Shown: positions 16,437-24,605 of the stretch, in pieces
Position numbering within the stretch: the first letter of the stretch is position 1
Layout: each line of letters starts with the position of its first letter
Assembly: GCF_004570525.1 (NCBI RefSeq)
Contig: NZ_SPPZ01000001.1
Location: forward strand, 1-64,000
Source of the DNA: Streptococcus sp. WM07
Lineage (GTDB): Bacteria; Bacillota; Bacilli; Lactobacillales; Streptococcaceae
Direction: 5' to 3'
Length of the DNA stretch: 64,000 nt
Made by a program: the position numbers and the translations under genes
The notes under the pieces: model-generated
Seen by the model: only the letters and a program-made list of their open reading frames with translations
Told to the model about the DNA's origin: nothing
Database searches by the model: none

Positions 16437-17918
16437 ATGTATATTGAAGATAAGGACTTGGCGTCAATCCAGGAAGTAAGAAATCTGATCCGGACGGCAA
16501 AGAAGGCTCAGAAAGAGTTGGCCCAATGGAATCAAGAACAGATTGATACCCTGGTAAAAGTCGTCACCAAGGCCTGCTATGATAAACGAGAATATCTAGC
16601 TAAACTAGCTGCTCAAGAGACTGGTTTTGGTCGTTGGGAAGATAAGGTTTTAAAAAATGCCTTGGCTTCTCAAGGAGTATACGAAGAAATTAAGCATCAA
16701 AGAACAGTTGGTATTTTATCAGAAGATGCTAAAACGGGACTAACAGAAGTAGCTGTACCAGTTGGAGTTATTGCAGGGCTAATCCCTTCTACAAATCCAA
16801 CCTCCACCGTTATCTATAAGGCATTGTTAGCTCTTAAAACAGGGAATAGTATTATCTTTTCTCCGCATCCCAATGCCCTTAAGAGTATTGAGGCAACCGT
16901 TGAGATTATTCAAGAGGCAGCTAAATCAGTTGGTTGTCCACCAGGAGCCGTCTCATCCATTCACCGTGTCTCTATTCCGGCAACGAATGAATTGATGCGT
17001 CATAAGGATACTAACCTTATTTTAGCAACAGGTGGAACAGCCATGGTACGAGCAGCCTACTCTTCTGGTACACCAGCAATTGGAGTAGGACCAGGAAATG
17101 GGCCAGCCTATATTGAGTCAACTGCAGATATCTCTCATGCAGTCCAACAAATCTTGGATTCAAAAACCTTTGATAATGGAGTGATTTGTGCTTCTGAACA
17201 ATCTGTGATTGTTGAAGAGTCTAATAAAGAAGCTGTCATTGCAGAATTTAAACGTCAAGGAGCTTATTTTGTTCCTGCAGAAGATGCTAAAAAATTAGGA
17301 GCCTTTGTTATTCAGCCAAATGGGATGATGAATCCAAAAATGGTTGGGAAGCCAGCACCTCTAATTGGGGAAATGGCTGGAATATCGGTACCAGCAGATG
17401 CACGGGTCTTGATTGCAGAAGAAACTGGGGTTGGTAAAGGTCATCCATTCTCCTTGGAAAAACTTGGGCCGGTTCTTGGTTTTTACACCGTTAAAGATTG
17501 GGAAGAAGCTAGTGATTTAGCCAATCGTATCTTGAACAATGAAGGTGCAGGTCATACTTTTGCCATTCATAGTCAAAATCAGGATATTATTCGTGAGTTT
17601 AGCTTACGGACTCCGGTATCTAGACTTTTAGTTAATACTGGATCTGCCCTTGGTGGAGTTGGTGCCACAACCGCCTTGTTCCCATCCTTCACTTTAGGGT
17701 GTGGAGCGATAGGAGGAAGTTCAACTTCTGATAATATCAGTCCTATGAATTTGATTAATATCCGCCGCATTGCTAGTGGACAGCGGAATTTAGCCGATTT
17801 ACGGAAGACTGAAAATCAAGTAGTAGAGGTTGTGAAGGAACTTAAATCTGAAAGCTCATTCAGCGATGAGGCCTTAATCGAAACCCTCGTTGCAAAAGTT
17901 TTAGAAAAATTAACATAA
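16437..17918 (+). CDS. eutE: acetylating acetaldehyde dehydrogenase
   Basis: EutE oxidises acetaldehyde with NAD and coenzyme A to acetyl-CoA inside the microcompartment. The 493-residue protein has the aldehyde dehydrogenase fold: PVGVIAGLIPSTNPTSTV near residue 102, GPGNGPAYIE near 220, and the catalytic cysteine in DNGVICASEQSV near 250. The N-terminal 20 residues (MYIEDKDLASIQEVRNLIRT) precede the core as a helical encapsulation signal. GGAG lies just before the ATG, six bases after the EutK-like gene. Confidence 0.95.
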   Translation: MYIEDKDLASIQEVRNLIRTAKKAQKELAQWNQEQIDTLVKVVTKACYDKREYLAKLAAQETGFGRWEDKVLKNALASQGVYEEIKHQRTVGILSEDAKTGLTEVAVPVGVIAGLIPSTNPTSTVIYKALLALKTGNSIIFSPHPNALKSIEATVEIIQEAAKSVGCPPGAVSSIHRVSIPATNELMRHKDTNLILATGGTAMVRAAYSSGTPAIGVGPGNGPAYIESTADISHAVQQILDSKTFDNGVICASEQSVIVEESNKEAVIAEFKRQGAYFVPAEDAKKLGAFVIQPNGMMNPKMVGKPAPLIGEMAGISVPADARVLIAEETGVGKGHPFSLEKLGPVLGFYTVKDWEEASDLANRILNNEGAGHTFAIHSQNQDIIREFSLRTPVSRLLVNTGSALGGVGATTALFPSFTLGCGAIGGSSTSDNISPMNLINIRRIASGQRNLADLRKTENQVVEVVKELKSESSFSDEALIETLVAKVLEKLT

Positions 17919-17932
17919 AAGGAGAATAGAAG

Positions 17933-18205
17933 ATGAATGCAAATGCACTTGGAATGGTAGAAACAAAAGGACTTGTAGGCGCAATTGAAGCAGCAGATGC
18001 GATGGTCAAAGCAGCTAATGTAACGTTGGTTGGAAAAGAACAAATTGGTGCTGGTTTGGTAACGGTTATGGTTCGTGGGGATGTTGGTGCAGTTAAGGCT
18101 GCGACAGATGCAGGAGCAGCAGCAGCAGAAAATGTAGGGGAATTAATCTCTGTACACGTTATTCCACGTCCACACTCTGAAGTAGAAGTTATCCTTCCAA
18201 AATAG
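17933..18205 (+). CDS. eutM: microcompartment shell protein EutM
   Basis: EutM is the major hexagonal shell protein. Its 90 residues are a single canonical BMC domain: [20 protein letters not shown], then [18 protein letters not shown] and a C-terminal [11 protein letters not shown]. The length agrees with EutM/CsoS1-type shell units. AAAGGAG precedes the ATG. A stable hairpin just downstream may protect this message, which should be needed in excess over its neighbours. Confidence 0.96.
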   Translation: MNANALGMVETKGLVGAIEAADAMVKAANVTLVGKEQIGAGLVTVMVRGDVGAVKAATDAGAAAAENVGELISVHVIPRPHSEVEVILPK

Positions 18206-18214
18206 GAAGCAAGG

Positions 18215-18244
18215 GGGAGGGACCGGAATAGAAACTGGTCCCTT
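18215..18244 (+). other. intercistronic hairpin after eutM
   Basis: GGGACC (18218-18223) and GGTCCC (18237-18242) form a GC-rich stem-loop 10-15 bases past the eutM stop, without a following T run. It is probably not a terminator; a role in message stability or partial termination is possible. Confidence 0.5.
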
Positions 18245-18279
18245 CATGTTCCCTTGAGGGTAGGAAAGGAAGTGACTGT

Positions 18280-18849
18280 ATGACTCTGTATACAGAAGCA
18301 CGAATTCGCAAAATGATGCGGGAATTAGATTTGGAAGCTTCAGGGCAGTTGCTCTTAGAAGCGGGATCCATTTTGACTCCTTCTGCTAAAAGCTTCCTCA
18401 GAGACCGTCGCATGAACGTTTCATGGAAAGAAGCTAACTCTTCGGAAAAAACGGATTTTCTATCTCTACCCACAGACACTTTGTTTCGCTTGGAAAAAGT
18501 CTATCCTTATTTTTTAAAAGCTCAAAAAGTCTTAAGGCAGTATTATTTGCTTGATAAAGAAGAAAAATTGATTCATTATTTCCATCAACTTCAAACATTG
18601 AGAAAAGGGAAAGAATTAGAACTAGAAATTTCTGTAATTTTCGCAGATGACAGTGCTGATCGACTCATGAATCAAGTTTTGGAGAAGCCAATCTGGGCGT
18701 TGGAGCTCTATCAATTATCGATAGAGTTGAATCAAATTTATTGTGAATATGAATTAGCTTGGTCAACCGAATCCCAAAATCGGCATGAACAATTTTTGAG
18801 ACAGTTAAAAAAAATAGTGGGTGGAATTCAAAGCTTGATTGTGGAGTGA
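18280..18849 (+). CDS. EutT-family-like protein, possible second cobalamin adenosyltransferase
   Basis: The 189-residue protein starts MTLYTEARIRKMMREL. Its N-terminus has the layout of enteric EutT: a TEA-x-LR-like start and then ILTPSAKSFLRDRRMNVSW. The rest is helical (ELELEISVIFADDSADRLMNQVL, ALELYQLSIELNQIYCEYELAW) and may correspond to the EutT adenosyltransferase bundle. The CxxC-type metal site of enteric EutT is absent; the only cysteine is near residue 149. Since a PduO-type enzyme is already present, this one may be redundant, structural or a chaperone. GGAAGTGA precedes the ATG. Family assignment is moderate; activity is unproven. Confidence 0.6.
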   Translation: MTLYTEARIRKMMRELDLEASGQLLLEAGSILTPSAKSFLRDRRMNVSWKEANSSEKTDFLSLPTDTLFRLEKVYPYFLKAQKVLRQYYLLDKEEKLIHYFHQLQTLRKGKELELEISVIFADDSADRLMNQVLEKPIWALELYQLSIELNQIYCEYELAWSTESQNRHEQFLRQLKKIVGGIQSLIVE

Positions 18850-18858
18850 GGAAATACA

Positions 18859-19494
18859 ATGAAATTAGAAACATTGATTGAAAAAGTAGCTGAACGGGTT
18901 CAAGAGCAACTAGATTCTAGTTTTGAAATTGAAGCCAGTGGCCGTCATGTCCATCTGAGCCAGAAAGATTTGGAGAGTCTTTTTGGACCAGGATATGAAT
19001 TAACGAAGATGAAGGACTTATCCCAACCAGGTCAATATGCAGCACAAGAAAGAGTGACCCTTATTGGTCCGAAAGGTATCTTTCGAAATGTAGTCATTTT
19101 AGGACCTGTTCGGAAGGAATCACAAGTAGAAGTTTCTGCGACAGACTGTTTGCAATTGGGAATTCAAGCACCTGTGAGAGAGAGTGGTGATATTGAAGGC
19201 ACACCTGGAATTGTTCTTGTGAATGGAAATCGCACAGTTTCTTTGGACAAAGGATTGATTGTTGCCAAGAGGCATATCCATATGACACCAGAGGATGCAG
19301 AACGCTTGGGTGTTTCAAATCATGAAATTGTCCAAGTTCGAGCAGAGGGACAACGCCCGCTTATTTTTGATGATGTGGTGGTTCGGGTTAGTCCACAATT
19401 TGCGACTTACATGCATATAGATTATGATGAAGCCAATGCTGCAGGATTTGTTAAAGGTATGCGTGGTCGTATCGTAAAGATTTCAGAAACATAG
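18859..19494 (+). CDS. pduL: PduL-type phosphate acyltransferase
   Basis: This enzyme converts acetyl-CoA and phosphate to acetyl phosphate, recycling coenzyme A inside the shell and allowing ATP formation by acetate kinase. The 211 residues contain two zinc-site motifs, EASGRHVHLSQKDL (about 26-39) and AKRHIHMTPEDAERLG (about 134-149), in the repeated half-domains usual for PduL. The first 20 residues (MKLETLIEKVAERVQEQLDS) are an amphipathic helix typical of encapsulation peptides. Gram-positive homologues are also called EutD, but they are unrelated to the Pta-like EutD of enterics. It starts ten bases after the EutT-like gene. Confidence 0.93.
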   Translation: MKLETLIEKVAERVQEQLDSSFEIEASGRHVHLSQKDLESLFGPGYELTKMKDLSQPGQYAAQERVTLIGPKGIFRNVVILGPVRKESQVEVSATDCLQLGIQAPVRESGDIEGTPGIVLVNGNRTVSLDKGLIVAKRHIHMTPEDAERLGVSNHEIVQVRAEGQRPLIFDDVVVRVSPQFATYMHIDYDEANAAGFVKGMRGRIVKISET

Positions 19495-19504
19495 GAGATG
19501 GCTT

Positions 19505-20092
19505 ATGACGCAAATTGAAGATCTTATTCAAGCTGTGACAGACCGCCTCTTAGAAAAATTGACTGTAGAAACTGCCAGTAAGGAGTCAGAAAAGGTTTAT
19601 GTTTTTGGCTCAGAGGACTGTAAGCGTCAGATTCAAAATTTGGGTTTTGAAGTGGTAGAAGATGCCCAACAAGGGAAGGTTTTGGTTATTGAATCTTTAG
19701 CAGATGCAGCCGTTTTCCGTTTGGCGAATCTTTGTCCACTGACAACCTTAGAAGAATGGATTTTGCAGGCTCTGCAGCAGGGAAAAGCGGTTTTTGTTTT
19801 AGGGGCTATGCCGACTGTGCAAGGCTCTACTAAGGCTCTGCGGACTAGTATTGGAAACGCGAATCAAACAGTTTGTTCATTTGGATTACGATTTACAGAT
19901 GTTGAGGGTTTGAAAGAATTTTTACAGCGGAAAGAAGTCACACCTAAAAATGGAAAACGTAGATTGTTAACAGAGGAGAAAGCCCAATCCCTTGGCTTAT
20001 TACCGGGTGATTACCTGGATGCCAAAAACTGGCTTATTACTCCGTTAGCTCGTGATTTTTTACGTCGAAATAGGATTAGGATAGATGAATAA
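19505..20092 (+). CDS. conserved ethanolamine-utilisation protein of unknown function
   Basis: The 195-residue protein recalls the uncharacterised protein family found in Gram-positive eut operons. Residues 1-20 (MTQIEDLIQAVTDRLLEKLT) are a likely encapsulation helix. Residues about 30-115 look like an alpha/beta fold with alternating hydrophobic strands (KVLVIESLADAAVFRLANLC, AVFVLGAMPTV). The C-terminus carries LITPLARDFLRRNRIRID, which resembles the N-terminal motif of the EutT-like neighbour. It could bind a cofactor or pair with the PduL-type enzyme upstream, but there is no visible catalytic signature. Confidence 0.7.
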   Translation: MTQIEDLIQAVTDRLLEKLTVETASKESEKVYVFGSEDCKRQIQNLGFEVVEDAQQGKVLVIESLADAAVFRLANLCPLTTLEEWILQALQQGKAVFVLGAMPTVQGSTKALRTSIGNANQTVCSFGLRFTDVEGLKEFLQRKEVTPKNGKRRLLTEEKAQSLGLLPGDYLDAKNWLITPLARDFLRRNRIRIDE

Positions 20093-20103
20093 GGAGTGGG
20101 GAG

Positions 20104-20379
20104 ATGTTTGTCGGTAAAGTCAAGGGTAGCCTATGGGCTACTCGAAAAGAGGAAGCCTTGAATGGTTTGAAGTTTTTAGTTGTTGAACGCCAATTAAATG
20201 ACCAGCAAACAGATCCCGCTCATGTGATTGCGGCAGATTTAATTGGGGCTGGCCAAGGTGACATGGTATTGGTTACGACAGGAAGTAGTGCCCGTGTGGC
20301 CCTGGATAGGACCGATGTGCCAATTGATATGCTGGTTGTTGGAATCATCGATAAGGTAGCTTATGAAGATGATAATTAG
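20104..20379 (+). CDS. eutN: microcompartment vertex protein EutN
   Basis: EutN/CcmL proteins form pentamers that cap the vertices of the microcompartment. The 91 residues begin MFVGKVKGSLWATRK and contain the family marks HVIAADLIGAGQGDMVLV and TGSSAR. Length is normal. GGAGTGGGG precedes the ATG, 11 bp after the previous gene. Confidence 0.94.
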   Translation: MFVGKVKGSLWATRKEEALNGLKFLVVERQLNDQQTDPAHVIAADLIGAGQGDMVLVTTGSSARVALDRTDVPIDMLVVGIIDKVAYEDDN

Positions 20380-20391
20380 AAAGGAAAGCAA

Positions 20392-21495
20392 ATGAGTATC
20401 AATGAGATAATCATTTATGTAATGGTCCTTTTTCTACTGATTGGAGCAGTTGATAAGTGTATCGGTGGAAAATTGGGACTGAGTGAGCAGTTTGAAGAAG
20501 GGATTATGGCCATGGGTGCCTTGGCTTTATCTATGGCTGGGATTATGGTCGTAGCTCCTCTATTAGCTGATTTATTAAAGCCAATTATTGTTCCAATTTA
20601 TGGATTGGTTGGTGCGGATCCCTCTATTTTTGCGACAACTTTTATTGCCAATGATATGGGAGGTGCTCCCTTGGCTTTGAGTTTGGCAGAGAATGAAGAG
20701 GTCGGAAAATTTGCGGCCTATGTTCTTGGCTCTATGATGGGTCCAACTTTGGTGTTCACAATTCCAGTTTCTCTTGGAATCATTGAAAAAGAAGATCGCC
20801 CTTTATTAGCACGTGGTATTCTCTATGGTTTGGTTACGGTTCCTATCGGTTGTTTAATTGGAGGTCTTTTAGTACCAGGATTGGGCTTTGGCACACTACT
20901 GATTAATTTAATTCCAATTATTATCGTATCCGCACTAATTTTCCTTGGTCTAGTTATGGCACCTGAAAAAATGATTAAGGGATTTGAGGTTTTTGGACAA
21001 ATTATTGTGACCATTGCAACTCTTGGTTTAGCTTTTGGAGCAGCGCAACTCTTAACAGGAAATGAATGGCTTTTGAGTCTTTATCCGAGTGGAGCGGAGA
21101 CCTTGGTAGAAGCCTTTGAAGTTGTCGGAACAATTGCGGTTACCTTAGCGGGAGCCTTTGGCTTGGTAGCAGTCTTTACTAAAGTAGCCAGCAAACCTTT
21201 AGCAAAGGTTGGTCAATCTCTGGGTGTCAACGATGTCGCAGCTGCAGGTTTGGTTGCGTCCTTGGCCAATAATATTGCCATGTTCCAAATGATGAAAGAT
21301 ATGGATAACCGTGGAAAAATTATTAATGTGGCCTTTGCAGTATCTGCTTCTTTTGTAATTGGAGACCATCTTGGTTTTACAGCAGGACAAAGCCCAGATA
21401 TGATTTTCCCAATGATGGTTGGAAAAATTGTAGGAGGAGTGACTGCTGTTATTCTAGCCTTTATTTTGACAAAATCTATGAAGAAAGAAGGGTAA
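20392..21495 (+). CDS. eutH: ethanolamine permease EutH
   Basis: EutH is an integral membrane protein that takes up ethanolamine. The 367 residues have about ten to eleven hydrophobic segments, starting EIIIYVMVLFLLIGAVDKC. The GGKLGLSEQFEEGIMAMGAL segment and FIANDMGGAPLALSLA are family hallmarks. AAAGGAAAG precedes the ATG. It is the only obvious substrate transporter in the locus and is followed after three bases by the EutQ-like gene. Confidence 0.94.
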   Translation: MSINEIIIYVMVLFLLIGAVDKCIGGKLGLSEQFEEGIMAMGALALSMAGIMVVAPLLADLLKPIIVPIYGLVGADPSIFATTFIANDMGGAPLALSLAENEEVGKFAAYVLGSMMGPTLVFTIPVSLGIIEKEDRPLLARGILYGLVTVPIGCLIGGLLVPGLGFGTLLINLIPIIIVSALIFLGLVMAPEKMIKGFEVFGQIIVTIATLGLAFGAAQLLTGNEWLLSLYPSGAETLVEAFEVVGTIAVTLAGAFGLVAVFTKVASKPLAKVGQSLGVNDVAAAGLVASLANNIAMFQMMKDMDNRGKIINVAFAVSASFVIGDHLGFTAGQSPDMIFPMMVGKIVGGVTAVILAFILTKSMKKEG

Positions 21496-21498
21496 CCT

Positions 21499-21951
21499 AT
21501 GAGTTCTGTTAACCGTGATATGTTAGAAAAACTGGTTCGTCAGATTATTCTCGAAGAATTAGCAACAGAGCCATCTGATAAGAAAGTCAGTAAAGCAGGG
21601 GTTATTTCCCTAGCAGTTAATCAAATAGATGTAAGACCGGAAGATCGACTAGACACTGGAAACGCTCAAGATCAGGTTTATACGAGAGATTTAGTAAGTT
21701 TGGAAGAAAGTCCACGCTTGGGCTTTGGCCTCATGACCATGGAAGACACTACTTTCCCTTGGCATCTGGATTATGATGAAGTTGACTATATTATTGACGG
21801 TCAATTAGATATTATTGTTGGGGATGAGGTTATGTCAGCAGGACCGGGACAAGCCCTCTTCATTCCGAAAGGGAGTGACATTCAATTTTCTGTAAAAGGA
21901 AAGGCCCGCTTTGTTTACATTACATATCCCGCTGACTGGCAGAATAGTTAA
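21499..21951 (+). CDS. eutQ: EutQ-like cupin protein
   Basis: The C-terminal two thirds (about 65-150) is a single cupin barrel (TFPWHLDYDEVDYIIDGQLDI, then GPGQALFIPKGSDIQF), as in EutQ. The enteric protein has reported acetate kinase activity and a role in microcompartment assembly. At 150 residues it is shorter than enteric EutQ (about 230) and lacks the N-terminal domain. Instead residues 1-22 (SVNRDMLEKLVRQIILEEL) form a likely encapsulation helix. It is the last gene of the eut operon and is followed by a strong terminator. Confidence 0.87.
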   Translation: MSSVNRDMLEKLVRQIILEELATEPSDKKVSKAGVISLAVNQIDVRPEDRLDTGNAQDQVYTRDLVSLEESPRLGFGLMTMEDTTFPWHLDYDEVDYIIDGQLDIIVGDEVMSAGPGQALFIPKGSDIQFSVKGKARFVYITYPADWQNS

Positions 21952-21958
21952 AAGAAGT

Positions 21959-21997
21959 ACGGATTCTCCTCAGGCATATGGTGAATCCGTCTTTTTT
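21959..21997 (+). terminator. terminator of the eut operon
   Basis: ACGGATTC (21959-21966) and GAATCCGT (21983-21990) form a perfect 8-bp stem followed by C and six T residues, right after eutQ. Confidence 0.88.
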
Positions 21998-22011
21998 AGA
22001 AGGAGGACAAG

Positions 22012-23106
22012 ATGCAATTAGAGAGCTCTTACCCTTTTCCAAATGGTATGCGAACAAACAATCGCCTAGTTTTAGCCCCTCTGACTATTAGCGCCAGTTT
22101 AGCGGGTGGAATTGTGTCAGATGAAGATGCAGCTTTTTATCGGCGACGTGCTGGTAGTGCAGGTTTACTGATTACAGGTAGTGCCTATGTCCATCCTCTA
22201 GGACAGGCTTATGCGGACAGCTTTAGTGTAGCTGACGATGATAAGATTCCAGGTCTAGCAAAACTCGCCGAGGCTATGAAATCTCAAGGGAATCTGGCGA
22301 TTCTGCAAATTTATCATGGGGGACGGATGGTTCCAGCTACTCTTATCGAGTCACAACCAGTTGCACCAAGTGCGGTTGCTGCTGAACATGGGGAAGTAAC
22401 GGTTCCTAAATCTCTAAGCAATACTCAAATCGAGGAACTGCTGCAAGATTTCTTGGCTGCGATTCGTCGTGCCATGGTAGCAGGTTTTGATGGTGTGGAA
22501 CTTCATGGAGCCAATACTTATTTAATCCAACAATTTTTATCGCCTCATTCGAACCGTCGACAAGATAAATGGGGAGGGACTTTAAATAATCGCATGCGAT
22601 TTGCCAAAACCCTCGTTAAGCGGGCACGGCAATTGATTGACCAAGAGAGTCCGAATTCCTTTTTATTGGGGTATCGTTTCTCTCCAGAAGAAATTGAAGT
22701 TCCAGGGATTGAACTCAAGGATAGTTTAGCATTGATTGATCAGTTGATTCGTTTAGGAATTGATTATCTCCATGTGTCAATGGATCATTTATGGCAATCT
22801 TCCTTGCGAAAAACAGAGGAAAATACTCCTGTCATCTTAGCCATTCGCGACAAGATAAATGGACGTGTACCTCTTATCGGGGTCGGTAAAGTGAGGAATG
22901 CTGAGGATTATAAAGAGGCATTGAAGTCGGGCATTCCCCTTCTATCCATGGGAACGAGCTTATTGTTGGAACCGGACTGGCTAGAACTCTATCGATCAAA
23001 AGCGGAATCAGAGATTCGGACTTACTTGGATGAGGAAAATCTGGCAGATTTAGCTTTACCTCAAAACTTTGTCAGGGACTATGGAAGTTACTATTCAAAA
23101 CCTTAG
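22012..23106 (+). CDS. NADH:flavin oxidoreductase, Old Yellow Enzyme family
   Basis: This FMN-dependent ene-reductase-type protein has 364 residues. Family marks are RLVLAPLTISASLAGG at the N-terminus, LQIYHGGRM near residue 100, GFDGVELHGANTYLIQQFLS near 160 and SNRRQDKWGG. The substrate cannot be told from sequence. It begins just after the eut terminator with AGAAGGAGG upstream and is closely followed by the phosphatase lipoprotein gene (21 bp), so the two are probably co-transcribed. No link to ethanolamine metabolism is shown beyond position. Confidence 0.85.
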   Translation: MQLESSYPFPNGMRTNNRLVLAPLTISASLAGGIVSDEDAAFYRRRAGSAGLLITGSAYVHPLGQAYADSFSVADDDKIPGLAKLAEAMKSQGNLAILQIYHGGRMVPATLIESQPVAPSAVAAEHGEVTVPKSLSNTQIEELLQDFLAAIRRAMVAGFDGVELHGANTYLIQQFLSPHSNRRQDKWGGTLNNRMRFAKTLVKRARQLIDQESPNSFLLGYRFSPEEIEVPGIELKDSLALIDQLIRLGIDYLHVSMDHLWQSSLRKTEENTPVILAIRDKINGRVPLIGVGKVRNAEDYKEALKSGIPLLSMGTSLLLEPDWLELYRSKAESEIRTYLDEENLADLALPQNFVRDYGSYYSKP

Positions 23107-23127
23107 CAGCATCAAAAGGAGAATATT

Positions 23128-24450
23128 ATGAATTGGAAAACAACAGCTGTTTTATTATGCGGAGCTAGCCTGCTTTTAGGTGCTTGTCAGGCGGACATGA
23201 AAAAGGAAGAAACGAAATCTGATAAGGTGGAGCAATCTCAAACGCGTCAAAAAGGTCAAGAGATTTTGATGACTGGAAATTGGGATTCCAAAGCCCATGC
23301 ACGTCTAACACAGATTATTCAAGAGTATGGGAAGGACTCTCCAAACTATTCAGAGGAGGCTCGACCTTACGCAGTCTTTGACTGGGATAATACAACTATC
23401 ATTAATGATATTGGTGAAGCCACTTTTGTTTATCAAATTGAGAACTTGGCCTTTAAAGCAACTCCTGAAGAATTTGGGGCGATTATTCGAACACAGGTTC
23501 CAGAGGAAGTTTTCAGTGAGGATTATCAGAACAAAGCAGATCAATCCATTTCCATTACAGAAATTGGAGCTGACCTAGAAGCGGATTACCAATATCTTTA
23601 TCAAGAATACAAAGGTTTTGAAGGTGGGAAAAATTTAGAAGAAGTCCAAAAAACAGATCAGTACAAGGATTTCAGAGCTAAACTTCTCTTCTTATATGAA
23701 GCGATTGGGGATACGTTTAGCTCAGATATTTCTTATCCATGGGTGACTTATTTCTATGCAGGGATGACATCCGAGGAAGTTCAAAAGCTATCGAAGGAAT
23801 CCATTACTAAATCATTAAACGATGAGTTAGTGTTTGAAACTTGGGAGAGCCCAGCAAGTCACAAAGGGCAAGCAGGACAGGTCGAAATTGAATTTAAGCG
23901 TGGTATTCGGACGGTCAAAGAAGTCCAAGACCTTTACCAAACATTGATGAAAAATGGAATTGATGTTTATGTCAATTCAGCTTCTTACTATGATGTGATT
24001 ATACCGTTTGCAACTTCTAAAGAATACGGATACGGTGTCCCAGAAGAACAAATTTTTGCGATGCGTCTTTCTAAAACAGAGGATGGTAAGATTCTTCCTG
24101 AATTAGATTCAGCGTATCCGCAAACGCAGGGAAGTGGTAAGACTGAGACAATTAACCAGTTTATAGCTCCAAAACAAGGGGATAGCCAACCGATCTTGAT
24201 TGCTGGAGATAGTAATGGGGACCATGCGATGCTTAGTGATTTCCCAGAATTAAGAATGGGCTTAATTTTCAACCTCTTACGTAATCCTGAAAAAGGGATT
24301 GGTTTGTTAGCCAAAGAAGCTGCAGCAGATTATGATAAAGACCAACCACTTTATTACTTGCAAGGCCGTGACGAGAATAAGGGAGTTTTAATTTCAGGTC
24401 AGAAAACCATTAAATTAGGTAAAGATGAAGCTGAATTATTAAAAGATTAG
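23128..24450 (+). CDS. lipoprotein HAD-superfamily phosphatase, phosphorylcholine-phosphatase-like
   Basis: The 440-residue protein has a signal peptide with lipobox LLGAC (Cys20), so it is a surface lipoprotein. A HAD nucleophile motif FDWDNTT has Asp85 and Asp87. Motif II may lie in VNSASYYDV and the metal motif in GDSNGDHAML near the C-terminus. The arrangement and size recall secreted phosphorylcholine/phosphoethanolamine phosphatases. If so, it could release ethanolamine or choline from phosphorylated head groups outside the cell and feed the adjacent EutH/eut system; that link is inference from position. A terminator follows directly. Confidence 0.8.
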   Translation: MNWKTTAVLLCGASLLLGACQADMKKEETKSDKVEQSQTRQKGQEILMTGNWDSKAHARLTQIIQEYGKDSPNYSEEARPYAVFDWDNTTIINDIGEATFVYQIENLAFKATPEEFGAIIRTQVPEEVFSEDYQNKADQSISITEIGADLEADYQYLYQEYKGFEGGKNLEEVQKTDQYKDFRAKLLFLYEAIGDTFSSDISYPWVTYFYAGMTSEEVQKLSKESITKSLNDELVFETWESPASHKGQAGQVEIEFKRGIRTVKEVQDLYQTLMKNGIDVYVNSASYYDVIIPFATSKEYGYGVPEEQIFAMRLSKTEDGKILPELDSAYPQTQGSGKTETINQFIAPKQGDSQPILIAGDSNGDHAMLSDFPELRMGLIFNLLRNPEKGIGLLAKEAAADYDKDQPLYYLQGRDENKGVLISGQKTIKLGKDEAELLKD

Positions 24451-24457
24451 ACGGAGG

Positions 24458-24488
24458 AAAAGACCAGGGTTCATATTCTGGTCTTTTT
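24458..24488 (+). terminator. terminator after phosphatase gene
   Basis: AAAAGACCAG (24458-24467) and CTGGTCTTTT (24478-24487) form a 10-bp perfect stem ending in T residues. Confidence 0.88.
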
Positions 24489-24506
24489 AACAATTGTTAT
24501 GAGAAA

Positions 24507-24574
24507 CTTTCTTACAGCTTTGTAAGAAAGTAGGAATTTTTGTAAGAATCCTCTCTTATACTTTGTTCTATAAT
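24507..24574 (+). promoter_or_regulatory. inverted repeat and -10 box upstream of ABC transporter
   Basis: A perfect 9-bp inverted repeat, CTTTCTTAC (24507-24515) and GTAAGAAAG (24522-24530), lies 38 bp before a TATAAT (24569-24574). A third half-site TTGTAAGAAT is at 24540-24549. It is a candidate operator for the response regulator encoded downstream. Confidence 0.55.
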
Positions 24575-24605
24575 GATAGTAACGAAAGATGAAAGAGGAA
24601 GTTTT

